Position numbers and translations under genes: made by a program
Notes under the pieces: generated by a model
Databases searched by the model: none
What the model saw: the letters and a program-made list of their open reading frames with translations, nothing else
Told to the model about the DNA's origin: nothing
Source of the DNA: Serratia surfactantfaciens
GTDB lineage: Bacteria > Pseudomonadota > Gammaproteobacteria > Enterobacterales > Enterobacteriaceae
Reading direction: 5' to 3'
NCBI RefSeq assembly: GCF_001642805.2
Contig: NZ_CP016948.1
Location: 868,001 to 932,000, forward strand
Length of the DNA stretch: 64,000 nucleotides
In this document: positions 16,389 to 25,970 of the stretch, piece by piece
How positions within the stretch are numbered: the first letter of the stretch is position 1
How the letters are laid out: each line of letters opens with the position of its first letter

Positions 16389-18428
16389 TCACATATCCGG
16401 GAAGGTCAGGGTGCCCCCCGGCGCTTCGCGATGAATGTGCAAGAAGTTCAGGTGCTTCTCGTACTGGTCGAGGATATCGCCAATCACCTGTTCCTTGCTG
16501 TAGTCCATCAGGTCGTTGCCCTGGGTGCCCTCCATCAGGAAGGTCTCCAGCCGGTAGTAGTGCGACTTGCCGGAACGGGCGCGGTAGGTGAAGCCCGGCA
16601 CCGAGTAACGCATCGGCCAGATCTGATAGATGAAGTTCTGTTCTTCGCCCAGGTGCACCAGCAGCTCCAGGTGATTCAGGCGTTCGTCTTCGGTCGGCGG
16701 CACTTCGCTGAACTCCACCTTCGCGCCGCGCAGCGCCAGCTCGCGCGCCACGTCCTGCATCGCCGGGCGGCAGACCTTATCCAGCATTTTTTGCGTGTAC
16801 TGAGTACCCGGGTAGTTCATCACCCGCGACAGGCGCTGTTTCCAGTTGAGCACGTCGTGGCTGGAGACCGGCACCGGCGCCAGGGTGCTGAGCGCGCTGG
16901 CCTTGCGGTAGTCTTCCACCCGCAGCGATTTATACAGCCCGGCCATCACGAAGAAGATCACGAAACTGAACGGCAGGCCCATGATCACCGTGGTTTTCTG
17001 CAGCGCCGGCACGCCGTCGGTCATCAGCATGCCGATGGTCAGCAGGCCGATGGCTACCGACCAGAAAATCCGCAGCCAGTTCGGCGCATCATTATTGATG
17101 TCGGCCAGCCGCGAAGTGAAGTTGCCCAACACCAACGAGCCGGAGTCCGCCGAGGTGACGTAGAACAGCAGGCCGGTGATGGTGGCCACCGAGGCGCTGA
17201 AGGTGAAGCCGGGATATTGCGCCAGCAGGCTGTAGAAGCCGCGCTCCGGGAACTGCATCACTTCCTGCGCGAATTCGGCGTTGCCGTGAATGATCTGATA
17301 CAGCGCGCTGTTGCCGAAGATAGACAGCCACAGCAGGGTGAACACGAACGGAATAATCAGCGTGCCGACCACGAACTGGCGAATGGTGCGCCCACGCGAG
17401 ATGCGCGCCAGGAACAGGCCGACGAACGGCGACCACGCCACCCACCAGGCCCAGAAGAACAGCGTCCAGTTGTTCATCCACTCCACCGGCCGATCGAAGG
17501 CGAAGCTGTTGAGCGTCATGCCCATAAAGCGGTTGACGTAATCGCCGACGTTGAGCACCAGCGCATTGAGCAGGAATTCGGTGTCGCCGAAGAACAGCAC
17601 GAACAGGATCAGGCCCAGCGCCAGCAGCACGTTCAGCTCGGACAAGATGCGGATGCCCTTGTTGACGCCCGAAGTGACCGAGATGGTGGCCATGATCACC
17701 GACAGCAGGATCAGCGAGCCCTGTACCGTCAGGTTTTCCGGGATCTCGAACAGCACCTTGAGGCCGTAGTTGAGCTGCACCACGCCGATACCCAGCGTGG
17801 TGGCGATGCCGAAGATGGTGCCGAGCACCGCGGCGATGTCCACGCTGTGGCCGATCGGGCCGTTGATGCGTTTACCGAAGATCGGGTACAGCGCCGAACG
17901 GATGGTCAGCGGCAGATTGTAGCGATAGCTGAAGTAGCCGAGGGCGATGCCCATCAGCGCATACATCGACCAGCCGGTCAGGCCGTAGTGGAACAGCGTC
18001 CAGACCATCGCCTGGCGCGCCGCCTCCAGCGTTTGCGCGTCGCCTTCCGGCGGCATCATGTACTGGGTCACCGGCTCGGCGACCGAGAAGAACATCAGAT
18101 CGATGCCGATGCCGGCGGCGAACAGCATCGCCGCCCAGCTCATCAGGCTGAACTCCGGTTTGGACTGTTCCGGCCCGAGCTTGATCGAACCGAAGCGCGA
18201 GGCGGCGATAAACACCACGAACACGATGTACAGCGTCGCCGCCAGCAGGTAGTACCAACCGAAGGTGGTCGACACCCAATTCAGCGTGCGGGTGATCCAC
18301 TGCCCGGAGAAGTCGGTGAAAAAGATGGTCATCAGCGAGAAGGCCAGGATCAGCCCCGCCGAGGTGAAGAAAACCACAGGGTTGAGGCGGTCCTGCTGCG
18401 GTTTGGAGGAGGTTTCGCGTGTTGTCAT
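16389..18428 (-). CDS. betT: High-affinity choline transporter BetT
   Basis: The 679-residue protein (E. coli BetT 677) is a BCCT-family transporter with 12 membrane helices. It has the family signature around the aromatic box (WTLFFWAWWVAWSPFVGLFL) and GGxxQ-type small-residue segments (AAGIGIDLMFFSVAEP). A hydrophilic C-terminal domain of about 170 residues is known in BetT for osmotic regulation. The ATG at 18428 was chosen because AGAGGA lies 6 bp upstream; ATG at 18434 lies directly on that site, and the ORF start at 18605 runs through the promoter. It imports choline with protons for betaine synthesis and is divergent from betIBA. Confidence 0.96.
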   Translation of the reverse strand: MTTRETSSKPQQDRLNPVVFFTSAGLILAFSLMTIFFTDFSGQWITRTLNWVSTTFGWYYLLAATLYIVFVVFIAASRFGSIKLGPEQSKPEFSLMSWAAMLFAAGIGIDLMFFSVAEPVTQYMMPPEGDAQTLEAARQAMVWTLFHYGLTGWSMYALMGIALGYFSYRYNLPLTIRSALYPIFGKRINGPIGHSVDIAAVLGTIFGIATTLGIGVVQLNYGLKVLFEIPENLTVQGSLILLSVIMATISVTSGVNKGIRILSELNVLLALGLILFVLFFGDTEFLLNALVLNVGDYVNRFMGMTLNSFAFDRPVEWMNNWTLFFWAWWVAWSPFVGLFLARISRGRTIRQFVVGTLIIPFVFTLLWLSIFGNSALYQIIHGNAEFAQEVMQFPERGFYSLLAQYPGFTFSASVATITGLLFYVTSADSGSLVLGNFTSRLADINNDAPNWLRIFWSVAIGLLTIGMLMTDGVPALQKTTVIMGLPFSFVIFFVMAGLYKSLRVEDYRKASALSTLAPVPVSSHDVLNWKQRLSRVMNYPGTQYTQKMLDKVCRPAMQDVARELALRGAKVEFSEVPPTEDERLNHLELLVHLGEEQNFIYQIWPMRYSVPGFTYRARSGKSHYYRLETFLMEGTQGNDLMDYSKEQVIGDILDQYEKHLNFLHIHREAPGGTLTFPDM

Positions 18429-18828
18429 CGTCATCCTCTGAACTGAGTAAAATCGTGCCGCTCCGCATTCTGGGGCGCGTTGGCGCCGCCGGAAAACGGG
18501 CGAATGAAGGCGGCGGCCATCCCCACGGGGATGGCCTGAGTGATGCCGCTTTCGCCTGTTGCTGAAGCGCCGGAGCGCTTCGCGGCGGGAACCGCTTACA
18601 GCCACTGATTTTGGTCAGATTCGTTAATTACCTCACAAAAATCAGCCAGTTCCACAACCAGATAGTACAAATTTTTAACCAGGCGGCAATAAAATATATG
18701 CAATTTTTATTGAACGTTCAATCAAAAAAAAGTTTAATAGTCCGCATGATGACCTGAATCACGGGCGAAACGGCAGTGAAATTTGCCCGCTGAGATAAGG
18801 CCGAAGTCGGTTTTGTGAGAGTCGAAAT
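18429..18828. promoter_or_regulatory. betT-betI divergent control region with BetI-like operator
   Basis: These 400 bases have no gene. They carry ATTGAACGTTCAAT at 18709-18722, a perfect 14-bp palindrome of the type bound by TetR-family repressors. BetI is the obvious candidate ligand, with choline as inducer. The right half of the region is AT-rich and should hold both promoters. Confidence 0.7.
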
Positions 18829-19431
18829 ATGCCAAAGGTAGGAATGCAGCCAATCAGAAGGCAGCAGTTGATTGATGCCACGCTCGCCGCGGTAAACGAA
18901 GTGGGAATGCATGACGCCACCATTGCGCAGATCGCGCGGCGGGCCGGCGTTTCCAACGGCATCATCAGCCATTATTTCAAGGATAAGAACGGCCTGCTGG
19001 AAGCCACGATGCGCTACCTGATCAGCCATCTGGGCGAGGCGGTGAAGCTGCGCTTGCAGGCGCTGACCGACCACAGCCCGGCGGCGCGGCTGCAGGCGAT
19101 TGTCGCAGGCAACTTCGACGACAGCCAGATCAACAGCGCGGCGATGAAGACCTGGCTGGCCTTTTGGGCCAGCAGTTTGCATCAGCCGCAGCTCAATCGG
19201 CTGCAACAGGTGAACGGCCGCCGGCTCTATTCCAACCTGTGCGCCGAGTTTCGCCGCGTTATGCCGCAGCCGCAGGCGCGGTTGGCGGCCAAGGGGTTGG
19301 CGGCGCTGATCGACGGACTGTGGCTGCGCAGCGCGCTGCGCGGTTCGGCGTTCAATCAGGCGCAGGCGCTGGCGCTCACGACCGAATACATCACGTTCCA
19401 ACTCCGGGGGCAAACGCCGCCTGGAGGATAA
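18829..19431 (+). CDS. betI: Choline-responsive TetR family repressor BetI
   Basis: This 200-residue protein has an N-terminal TetR helix-turn-helix at about 10-55 ([20 protein letters not shown], then [21 protein letters not shown]), followed by a helical ligand domain. BetI represses the bet regulon, and choline relieves repression. The length and position (betI-betB-betA, divergent from betT) match E. coli. It is followed by betB after 14 bp and is probably co-transcribed. Confidence 0.95.
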   Translation: MPKVGMQPIRRQQLIDATLAAVNEVGMHDATIAQIARRAGVSNGIISHYFKDKNGLLEATMRYLISHLGEAVKLRLQALTDHSPAARLQAIVAGNFDDSQINSAAMKTWLAFWASSLHQPQLNRLQQVNGRRLYSNLCAEFRRVMPQPQARLAAKGLAALIDGLWLRSALRGSAFNQAQALALTTEYITFQLRGQTPPGG

Positions 19432-19445
19432 CCCAAGGAGATCCT

Positions 19446-20918
19446 ATGTCCCGTTTTGGCTTGCAGAAGCTCTATATTCATGGCGCCTATGTAGACAGCA
19501 CCGCTGGAAAAACCTTCAACGCCATTAACCCGGCGAATGGCGAAGTACTGGCCGAAGTCCAGTCCGCCGGCGCTGAAGACGTCGATCGTGCGGTGGCCAG
19601 CGCGGCCAGCGGGCAGAAAGTGTGGGCGGCGATGACGGCGATGGCGCGTTCGCGCATCCTGCGTCGCGCGGTGGATATTCTGCGCGAGCGCAACGATGAA
19701 CTGGCGGCGCTGGAAACGCTGGATACCGGCAAAGCGATGTCGGAAACCACCGCGGTGGACATCGTCACCGGCGCCGACGTGCTGGAGTACTACGCCGGCC
19801 TGATCCCGGCCATCGAAGGCGAACAGATCCCGCTGCGCGATACCTCGTTCGTTTACACTCGCCGCGAACCGTTGGGCGTGGTGGCCGGCATCGGCGCCTG
19901 GAACTACCCGATTCAAATCGCGCTGTGGAAGTCTGCGCCGGCGCTGGCGGCGGGCAACGCGATGATCTTCAAACCGAGCGAAGTCACGTCGCTGACGGCG
20001 CTGAAGCTGGCGGAAATTTACACCGAAGCCGGCCTGCCGGACGGCGTTTTCAACGTGGTGACCGGCAGCGGCGCGGAGGTGGGGCAGTACCTGACCGACC
20101 ATCCGGGCATCGCCAAAGTGTCCTTCACCGGCGGGGTGAAAACCGGCAAGAAGGTGATGGCCAACGCGTCGGGGTCGACGCTGAAGGAAGTCACCATGGA
20201 GCTGGGCGGCAAGTCGCCGCTGATTATTTTCGACGACGCCGATCTGGATCGCGCCGCCGATATCGCCATGATGGCCAACTTCTACAGCTCCGGCCAGGTG
20301 TGCACCAACGGCACCCGCGTCTTCGTGCCGGCGGCGCTGCAGGCGCAGTTTGAGGCGAAGATCCTCGAGCGCGTGAAGCGCATTCGCCTCGGCGATCCGA
20401 CCGATCCGCAGGCCAACTTCGGGCCGCTGGTCAGCTTCGCGCACATGGAGTCGGTGCTGCGCTTTATCGAGAGCGGTAAAAACAGCGGCGCGCGCCTGCT
20501 GTGCGGCGGCGAACGCGTCACCCACGGCGAGTTCGGCAAGGGCGCTTACGTGGCGCCGACGGTGTTCAGCGACTGCCGCGACGACATGGAAATCGTGCGC
20601 GAGGAGATCTTCGGGCCGGTGATGAGCATCCTCAGTTACCAGAACGAAGAGGAAGTGGTGCGCCGTGCCAACGACACCACCTTCGGCCTGGCCGCGGGCG
20701 TGGTGACTAACGATCTGGCTCGCGCGCACCGCGTGATCCATCAGTTGGAAGCCGGCATTTGCTGGATCAACACCTGGGGCGAGTCGGCGGCGGAAATGCC
20801 GGTCGGCGGTTACAAGCAGTCCGGCGTCGGCCGCGAGAACGGTCTGACCACGCTGGAGCACTACACCCAGATCAAATCGGTGCAGGTTGAGCTGGGCGAT
20901 TACGCCTCGGTGTTTTAA
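19446..20918 (+). CDS. betB: Betaine aldehyde dehydrogenase BetB
   Basis: This 490-residue protein (same length as E. coli BetB) is an aldehyde dehydrogenase. The conserved Asn region is GIGAWNYP, the catalytic Glu lies in TMELGGKSP, and the nucleophilic Cys lies in [11 protein letters not shown]. It oxidises betaine aldehyde to glycine betaine with NAD(P)+ in the cytosol, the second step of choline oxidation. The ATG at 19446 has AAGGAG 5 bp upstream, while the longer frame from 19164 overlaps betI. A 136-bp gap with a hairpin separates it from betA. Confidence 0.97.
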   Translation: MSRFGLQKLYIHGAYVDSTAGKTFNAINPANGEVLAEVQSAGAEDVDRAVASAASGQKVWAAMTAMARSRILRRAVDILRERNDELAALETLDTGKAMSETTAVDIVTGADVLEYYAGLIPAIEGEQIPLRDTSFVYTRREPLGVVAGIGAWNYPIQIALWKSAPALAAGNAMIFKPSEVTSLTALKLAEIYTEAGLPDGVFNVVTGSGAEVGQYLTDHPGIAKVSFTGGVKTGKKVMANASGSTLKEVTMELGGKSPLIIFDDADLDRAADIAMMANFYSSGQVCTNGTRVFVPAALQAQFEAKILERVKRIRLGDPTDPQANFGPLVSFAHMESVLRFIESGKNSGARLLCGGERVTHGEFGKGAYVAPTVFSDCRDDMEIVREEIFGPVMSILSYQNEEEVVRRANDTTFGLAAGVVTNDLARAHRVIHQLEAGICWINTWGESAAEMPVGGYKQSGVGRENGLTTLEHYTQIKSVQVELGDYASVF

Positions 20919-20938
20919 CTATCCCCGTCGTCTTTCGA

Positions 20939-20961
20939 GCCGCAGCCGCGTTGGCTGCGGC
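20939..20961 (+). promoter_or_regulatory. Intercistronic hairpin between betB and betA
   Basis: GCCGCAGCC-N5-GGCTGCGGC is a perfect 9-bp stem without a T-run. It may tune betA expression or protect the betIB message; it is unlikely to terminate fully. Confidence 0.6.
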
Positions 20962-21054
20962 CGACAATCCCCAAAGAGCCAAATACACCGCCTGTTGTGG
21001 ATCCGCGCTTCGCGTTTTCGTCTCATGCAGGCCTATAAAGTAAGGAGATAATGA

Positions 21055-22722
21055 ATGGAATTTGACTACATCATTATCGGTGCCGGTTCCGCCGGCAACG
21101 TGTTAGCCACCCGATTGACCGAAGACGCCGACGTCAGCGTCCTGCTGCTGGAAGCCGGCGGCCCGGATTACCGGATGGATTTCCGTACCCAGATGCCGGC
21201 CGCGCTGGCGTTTCCGCTGCAGGGTCGCCGCTACAACTGGGCGTATGAAACCGACCCTGAGCCGCACATGAACAATCGCCGGATGGAATGCGGCCGCGGC
21301 AAAGGGCTGGGCGGTTCGTCCCTGATCAACGGCATGTGTTACATTCGCGGCAACGCGATGGACTTCGACAACTGGGCCAAGGCGCCCGGCCTGGAAGACT
21401 GGACCTATCTGGACTGCCTGCCGTATTTCCGCAAGGCGGAAACGCGCGATATCGGCCCGAACGATTACCACGGCGGCGAGGGCCCGGTGAGCGTCACCAC
21501 GCCGAAAGCCGGCAACAACGAACTGTTCCACGCGATGGTGGAAGCCGGCGTGCAGGCGGGCTATCCGCGTACCGACGATCTGAACGGTTACCAGCAGGAA
21601 GGCTTCGGCCCGATGGATCGCACCGTGACGCCGAAAGGGCGCCGCGCCAGCACCGCTCGCGGTTATCTGGATCAGGCGCGTTCGCGGCCAAACCTGAAGA
21701 TCGTCACCCATGCGCTGACCGATCACATCGTATTCGACGGCAAGCGCGCGGTGGGCGTCAACTATTTGCAGGGCGACAGCAATCAGCTGACCCACGCCAC
21801 AGCACGCCGCGAAGTGCTGCTGTGCGCCGGCGCCATCGCCTCGCCGCAGATCCTGCAGCGTTCGGGCGTCGGCCCGGCGGCGCTGCTGAACAGTCTGGAT
21901 ATCAAGGTGGTGCACGATCTGCCGGGCGTGGGGGAAAACCTGCAGGATCACCTGGAGATGTATCTGCAGTACGCCTGTAAGAAACCGGTGTCGCTGTACC
22001 CGGCGCTGCAATGGTTCAACCAGCCTAAGATCGGCGCGGAGTGGCTGTTCAACGGCACCGGCATCGGCGCCAGCAACCAGTTCGAGGCCGGCGGCTTCAT
22101 CCGCAGCCGCGAAGAGTTCGCCTGGCCGAACATTCAGTATCACTTCCTGCCGGTGGCGATTAACTACAACGGCAGCAACGCGGTGAAAGAGCACGGCTTC
22201 CAGGCGCACGTCGGCTCGATGCGTTCGCCGAGCCGCGGCCGGGTGCAGGTGAAGTCGAAAGATCCGCGTCAACACCCGAGCATTCTGTTCAACTACATGG
22301 CGACCGAGCAGGATTGGCAGGAGTTCCGCGACGCCATTCGCATCACGCGCGAGATCATGGCGCAGCCTGCCCTGGACGAATACCGCGGCCGCGAAATAAG
22401 CCCGGGGCCGGAGGTGCAGACCGACGAGCAGCTGGACGCCTTCGTGCGCGAGCATGCCGAAACCGCTTTCCACCCGTCCTGTTCGTGCAAAATGGGCGAG
22501 GATGAGATGGCAGTGGTCGACGGCCAGGGCCGGGTGCACGGCATGGAAGGATTGCGGGTGGTGGATGCGTCGATTATGCCGCTGATCATCACCGGTAACC
22601 TGAACGCCACCACCATTATGATCGCAGAGAAGTTAGCCGATCGCATTCGCCAGCGCGCGCCGCTGCCGCGCAGTACCGCCGACTATTACGTCGCCGGCGA
22701 TGCGCCGGTGCGCAAGCTGTAA
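21055..22722 (+). CDS. betA: Choline dehydrogenase BetA
   Basis: This 555-residue GMC-family flavoprotein (E. coli 556) has the N-terminal FAD dinucleotide motif [15 protein letters not shown] and GMC signature 1 around [13 protein letters not shown]. The catalytic His region is [10 protein letters not shown], and the C-terminal FAD-binding piece is [15 protein letters not shown]. It is membrane-associated and oxidises choline to betaine aldehyde, passing electrons to the respiratory chain. AAGGAGA precedes the ATG. It is the last gene of the bet operon. Confidence 0.97.
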   Translation: MEFDYIIIGAGSAGNVLATRLTEDADVSVLLLEAGGPDYRMDFRTQMPAALAFPLQGRRYNWAYETDPEPHMNNRRMECGRGKGLGGSSLINGMCYIRGNAMDFDNWAKAPGLEDWTYLDCLPYFRKAETRDIGPNDYHGGEGPVSVTTPKAGNNELFHAMVEAGVQAGYPRTDDLNGYQQEGFGPMDRTVTPKGRRASTARGYLDQARSRPNLKIVTHALTDHIVFDGKRAVGVNYLQGDSNQLTHATARREVLLCAGAIASPQILQRSGVGPAALLNSLDIKVVHDLPGVGENLQDHLEMYLQYACKKPVSLYPALQWFNQPKIGAEWLFNGTGIGASNQFEAGGFIRSREEFAWPNIQYHFLPVAINYNGSNAVKEHGFQAHVGSMRSPSRGRVQVKSKDPRQHPSILFNYMATEQDWQEFRDAIRITREIMAQPALDEYRGREISPGPEVQTDEQLDAFVREHAETAFHPSCSCKMGEDEMAVVDGQGRVHGMEGLRVVDASIMPLIITGNLNATTIMIAEKLADRIRQRAPLPRSTADYYVAGDAPVRKL

Positions 22723-22730
22723 CCGACACG

Positions 22731-22805
22731 CCCTCTCGCCGTTGAGGGGGAGGGCCGCCGTAGCAAGCAACCCCTCTCCATATGCTCTTCCCCAAGGCGA
22801 GGGGG
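22731..22805. repeat. REP-like G/C-rich palindromic element after betA
   Basis: CCCTCTCGCC at 22731-22740 is nearly the reverse complement of GGCGAGGGGG at 22796-22805 (9 of 10). Inside are a GAGGGGGAGGG tract (22744-22754) and CCCCTCTCC (22771-22779), which can also pair. The arrangement resembles intergenic repeat units scattered in enterobacterial genomes; other copies would lie outside this window. Confidence 0.45.
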
Positions 22806-22832
22806 CAACTCTCTTTTTTATCCCTTATCCCA

Positions 22833-24458
22833 TCATGCCGCCGGCAGCGAGATCGCCTGATCGAAACTGGTGGGCGTCGCCATGCGCCACATGCGGGCGT
22901 AGAACTCGCTTTTGATCTCCGGCTGCAGCAGCGCGCCCGGCTCCAGATAGTAATAGATATCGGCGTATACCTTGATCTCGGTCGGCGTGATGCGACGCAG
23001 CATATGGTGCGAGGTCAGCTGCTCCGGGCGGCTGACGCCGGCCGCCGCCAGCATGTCCGCCAGCGCTTTCACCGTATTTTGATGGAAGTGATAGACGCGC
23101 TCCGCCTTGTTCGGCACCACCAGCGCCTTTTGCCGCAGCGGATCTTGCGTCGCTACGCCGGTCGGGCAGTGGTTGGTGTGGCAGCTTTGCGACTGGATGC
23201 AGCCGACGGCGAACATAAAGCCGCGCGCCGAGTTCACCCAGTCTGCGCCGAGCACCAGCACGCTGGCGATGTCGAAGGCGCTGATGATCTTGCCGCTGGC
23301 GCCTATCTTGATTTGGTCGCGCAGGCCGCAACCCACCAGCGTGTTATGCACGAACAGCAGCCCTTCGCGCAGCGGCATGCCCATATAGTTGGAAAGCTCG
23401 AGCGGCGCGGCGCCGGTGCCGCCTTCCTTGCCGTCCACCACGATGAAGTCCGGCAGGATACGGGTGTGCAGCATCGCCTTGACGATGGCGACGAACTCCC
23501 ACGGGTGGCCGATGCACAGCTTGAAACCGACCGGCTTGCCGCCGGACAGCTCGCGCAGCTGCTGGATGAACTGCATCATTTCCAGCGGGGTGGTGAAGGC
23601 GCTGTGCGAGGCCGGCGAGATGCAATCGACGCCTTGCGGCACGCCGCGGGTGGCGGCGATTTCCGCATCCACCTTTTTCGCCGGCAGAATGCCGCCGTGG
23701 CCCGGCTTGGCGCCTTGGCTGAGCTTGATTTCAATCATTTTCACCTGCGGGCTTTGCGCCTGTTCGGCAAAGCGGCGCGGATCGAAATGACCGTCGGGGG
23801 TGCGGCAGCCGAAATAGCCGCTGCCCAGTTCCCACACCAGGTCGCCGTTGTTTTCGCGGTGATAGCGGCTGATGCTGCCCTCGCCGGTATCGTGGTAGAA
23901 GTTGCCCTTGGCCGCGCCGAGATTGAGCGCGCGAATGGCGTTGGCGGAGAGCGCGCCGAAGCTCATCGCCGAAATGTTGAAGATTGACGCGGAATAGGGC
24001 TGGCGGCAGTCGGCGCCGCCGATAGTGATGCGGAAGCTGGTCGGGTCGGCGGCCTCCACCGGCCGCATGGAGTGACCGATGCACTCATAGCCGGTTTGGT
24101 ACACATCCAGCAGGGTGCCGAATGGCTTGTCGCCCATCTCGTTTTTCGCCCGGCGATAGACCAGCGTGCGCTGGGTGCGCGAAAACGGGATCTCTTCATT
24201 ATCCTGTTCAAGGAAATACTGGCGCAGCTCCGGGCGGATGAATTCAAAGAAGAAACGCAGGCGGCCGATGATCGGGTAGTTGCGGCAGATGGCGTGGCGC
24301 TGTTGCGTGAGATCGTAGATACCCAGCACCATCAGACAGCCGCAGGCCAGGGCCGGCAGCCAGAACCACGGATGGTTGTGCATCATGATCAAGAAAACCA
24401 GGGTGAGCAAGATGCTCAGCACAAAGCAGGTATAGCGGCTGAATAAGGACGACTTCAT
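22833..24458 (-). CDS. Membrane-anchored FMN-binding glutamate synthase family protein
   Basis: The 541-residue protein has two N-terminal membrane helices (about 10-50) and then the FMN/(beta-alpha)8 synthase domain of glutamate synthase large subunits. Seen motifs are ISAMSFGALSANAI, SQGAKPGHGG and DGKEGGTGAAP. The Cys cluster CIQSQSCHTNHCPTG matches the 3Fe-4S motif of GltB. It lacks the glutaminase and C-terminal GltB domains, so it cannot make glutamate from glutamine by itself. Its partner and reaction are unknown. It lies between the bet and fimbrial loci, with no operon partner. Confidence 0.85.
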   Translation of the reverse strand: MKSSLFSRYTCFVLSILLTLVFLIMMHNHPWFWLPALACGCLMVLGIYDLTQQRHAICRNYPIIGRLRFFFEFIRPELRQYFLEQDNEEIPFSRTQRTLVYRRAKNEMGDKPFGTLLDVYQTGYECIGHSMRPVEAADPTSFRITIGGADCRQPYSASIFNISAMSFGALSANAIRALNLGAAKGNFYHDTGEGSISRYHRENNGDLVWELGSGYFGCRTPDGHFDPRRFAEQAQSPQVKMIEIKLSQGAKPGHGGILPAKKVDAEIAATRGVPQGVDCISPASHSAFTTPLEMMQFIQQLRELSGGKPVGFKLCIGHPWEFVAIVKAMLHTRILPDFIVVDGKEGGTGAAPLELSNYMGMPLREGLLFVHNTLVGCGLRDQIKIGASGKIISAFDIASVLVLGADWVNSARGFMFAVGCIQSQSCHTNHCPTGVATQDPLRQKALVVPNKAERVYHFHQNTVKALADMLAAAGVSRPEQLTSHHMLRRITPTEIKVYADIYYYLEPGALLQPEIKSEFYARMWRMATPTSFDQAISLPAA

Positions 24459-24641
24459 AACATCTCCTGATGTTTATTTTAATCCACACGACATGACTCA
24501 CGGATAGTCCGTGTGCAAATCGTAGCCAACAGGAGAGGATGTTGTGTGTCTGTTGCTGCTTTGTCGCCGGTTGTTACATTAATTTAACGCGGCGAGGGGG
24601 CGGGTTGCCGCGCGGCGCACCGCGCAGCAAGCCAGGGCAGG

Positions 24642-25232
24642 TTATTTGCCGGCGACGAAGATGGTGCTCATGCTGCGCAGCCGCAGCTTTTTCATCGCGC
24701 TGTATTTCTGCGAAAAGATGGTTTTCGGGTGCGTACCGCGCTTTTCCGCAATGTGCAGCAGGCTGTCGCCGCGCAGCAGATTGAAGATCACGTCGCTTTC
24801 CGCCGGGCTGAGCTCGCGGGTTTTCTGCACCTTGATGCCGCCCGGTTCTGTGCTTTCCAGCAGCCGCTGGATTTTTTCCTGCAGCGAATAAAGCGGAATG
24901 CGGGTGGAGACCAACTCGACGGAAATCCCCAGGATCGACAGCAGTTTCACCACGCGTTCGTCGTCATAGAACACCAGCAGGCGCGTCTTGCTGTTGTACT
25001 GCTGGTGCAGGGACACCAGGCTTTCTATCACGTTGACGCTCTGTTCCAGATTTTGCGAGGTGAAAATCAGCGCAATGTCGTGCTTGGTGATCTTCTCTGC
25101 TTTGGCGCCGCCGTGCATGAAATCGGAAAACAGGCGGATATCGTAGGCGCCGTAATGTTTCTTCAGCAGCACCGACAGGCCAACATAGCTGTACTTACAC
25201 TCACTAATCACAAGAACGTTGTTTTTAGACAT
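24642..25232 (-). CDS. LuxR-type helix-turn-helix regulator beside the fimABCD-like operon
   Basis: This 196-residue protein has an RcsB-like pseudo-receiver N-terminal half (VLVISECKYSYVGLSVLLKK). The C-terminal LuxR helix-turn-helix lies at about 138-192 (LSPAESDVIFNLLRGDSLLH, then THPKTIFSQKYSAMKKL). No phosphorylatable Asp stands out at the expected position (IALIFTSQNLEQ). It is 21 bp downstream of an EAL-domain gene and probably co-transcribed with it. The pair is divergent from fimbrial genes, so control of fimbriation is the likely job. Confidence 0.82.
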   Translation of the reverse strand: MSKNNVLVISECKYSYVGLSVLLKKHYGAYDIRLFSDFMHGGAKAEKITKHDIALIFTSQNLEQSVNVIESLVSLHQQYNSKTRLLVFYDDERVVKLLSILGISVELVSTRIPLYSLQEKIQRLLESTEPGGIKVQKTRELSPAESDVIFNLLRGDSLLHIAEKRGTHPKTIFSQKYSAMKKLRLRSMSTIFVAGK

Positions 25233-25253
25233 AGGGCAAACACCAATACCGAG

Positions 25254-25970
25254 TTAAAAGTATTCAGCTGTAAGAAGCGAGTTCAAATCCTTGATGCTGG
25301 ATTCCTTCCACAGCTTTCCCTGCAGTGCGTAATATGGCATTTCATCCAGCCATTTCTTGTGTTCGGGAGTTTCAACTCCTTCGATAATTACCTTGTAATG
25401 ATTAAGGTAAAAGAAGCGCAGCAACGCGCGCATCAAGCCCTCGCCGCCGGACTTTTTCATAAAGTCCCAAAGCAGAAAACGATCGAGCTTAACGAAGCGG
25501 AACTGACTGTTGTACAACGCGGAAAAACCCGCATAGCCAGAACCAAAATCATCGAGCCAAAATGAATAACTATTCAATGACGGATCGCCGTGTACGCGAT
25601 CTTTCACCAGCCGGGTTGAATTCTCACTGATCTCGAAATGAATACAGCGCATAGCATTAATTCTTTCGGCAAAGTGACTATTCGCCAGCGATTGCAGGGA
25701 ATAATCGTCAACATTCAAAGTGGCTATCACTTGGTTTTCATGAAACCAGTGTTTGTATTTATCGATCAGATTGATCTGATCCATCAAAATCGCAATCCGG
25801 GTGGCGCTGTCGGCGTGGCGAAAGAACTGTTCAGGAGAAAAATGGGCATATTCGCTATTAAACGTAAAGCGAGACAGACATTCAACGGCCAGCAATTGTC
25901 CCGATTTTGCGAACATTGGCTGAAAAACATAATTAATGCCGTTATTTTTCTCTCTGAAAGAACCGCTCAT
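25254..25970 (-). CDS. Stand-alone EAL-domain cyclic-di-GMP phosphodiesterase
   Basis: The 238-residue protein is essentially one EAL domain with no sensory partner. All catalytic signature residues appear in order: E and R of VECLSRF (in place of EALLR), N of TLNVDD, E of HFEISEN, the DD pair in WLDDFGSGY, K of VKLDRF, E of IEGVET and Q of ALQGKLW. An active c-di-GMP phosphodiesterase is predicted, in the manner of MrkJ of Klebsiella fimbrial loci. It faces the fimbrial operon across 514 bp and forms a two-gene unit with the LuxR-type gene. Confidence 0.85.
   Translation of the reverse strand: MSGSFREKNNGINYVFQPMFAKSGQLLAVECLSRFTFNSEYAHFSPEQFFRHADSATRIAILMDQINLIDKYKHWFHENQVIATLNVDDYSLQSLANSHFAERINAMRCIHFEISENSTRLVKDRVHGDPSLNSYSFWLDDFGSGYAGFSALYNSQFRFVKLDRFLLWDFMKKSGGEGLMRALLRFFYLNHYKVIIEGVETPEHKKWLDEMPYYALQGKLWKESSIKDLNSLLTAEYF

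Noticed and set aside
16431..18446. 671-codon open frame antisense to betT
   Set aside because: It is a GC-rich mirror of the betT coding frame, rich in His/Arg/Gln with no domain pattern; antisense open frames of this kind recur throughout the window.
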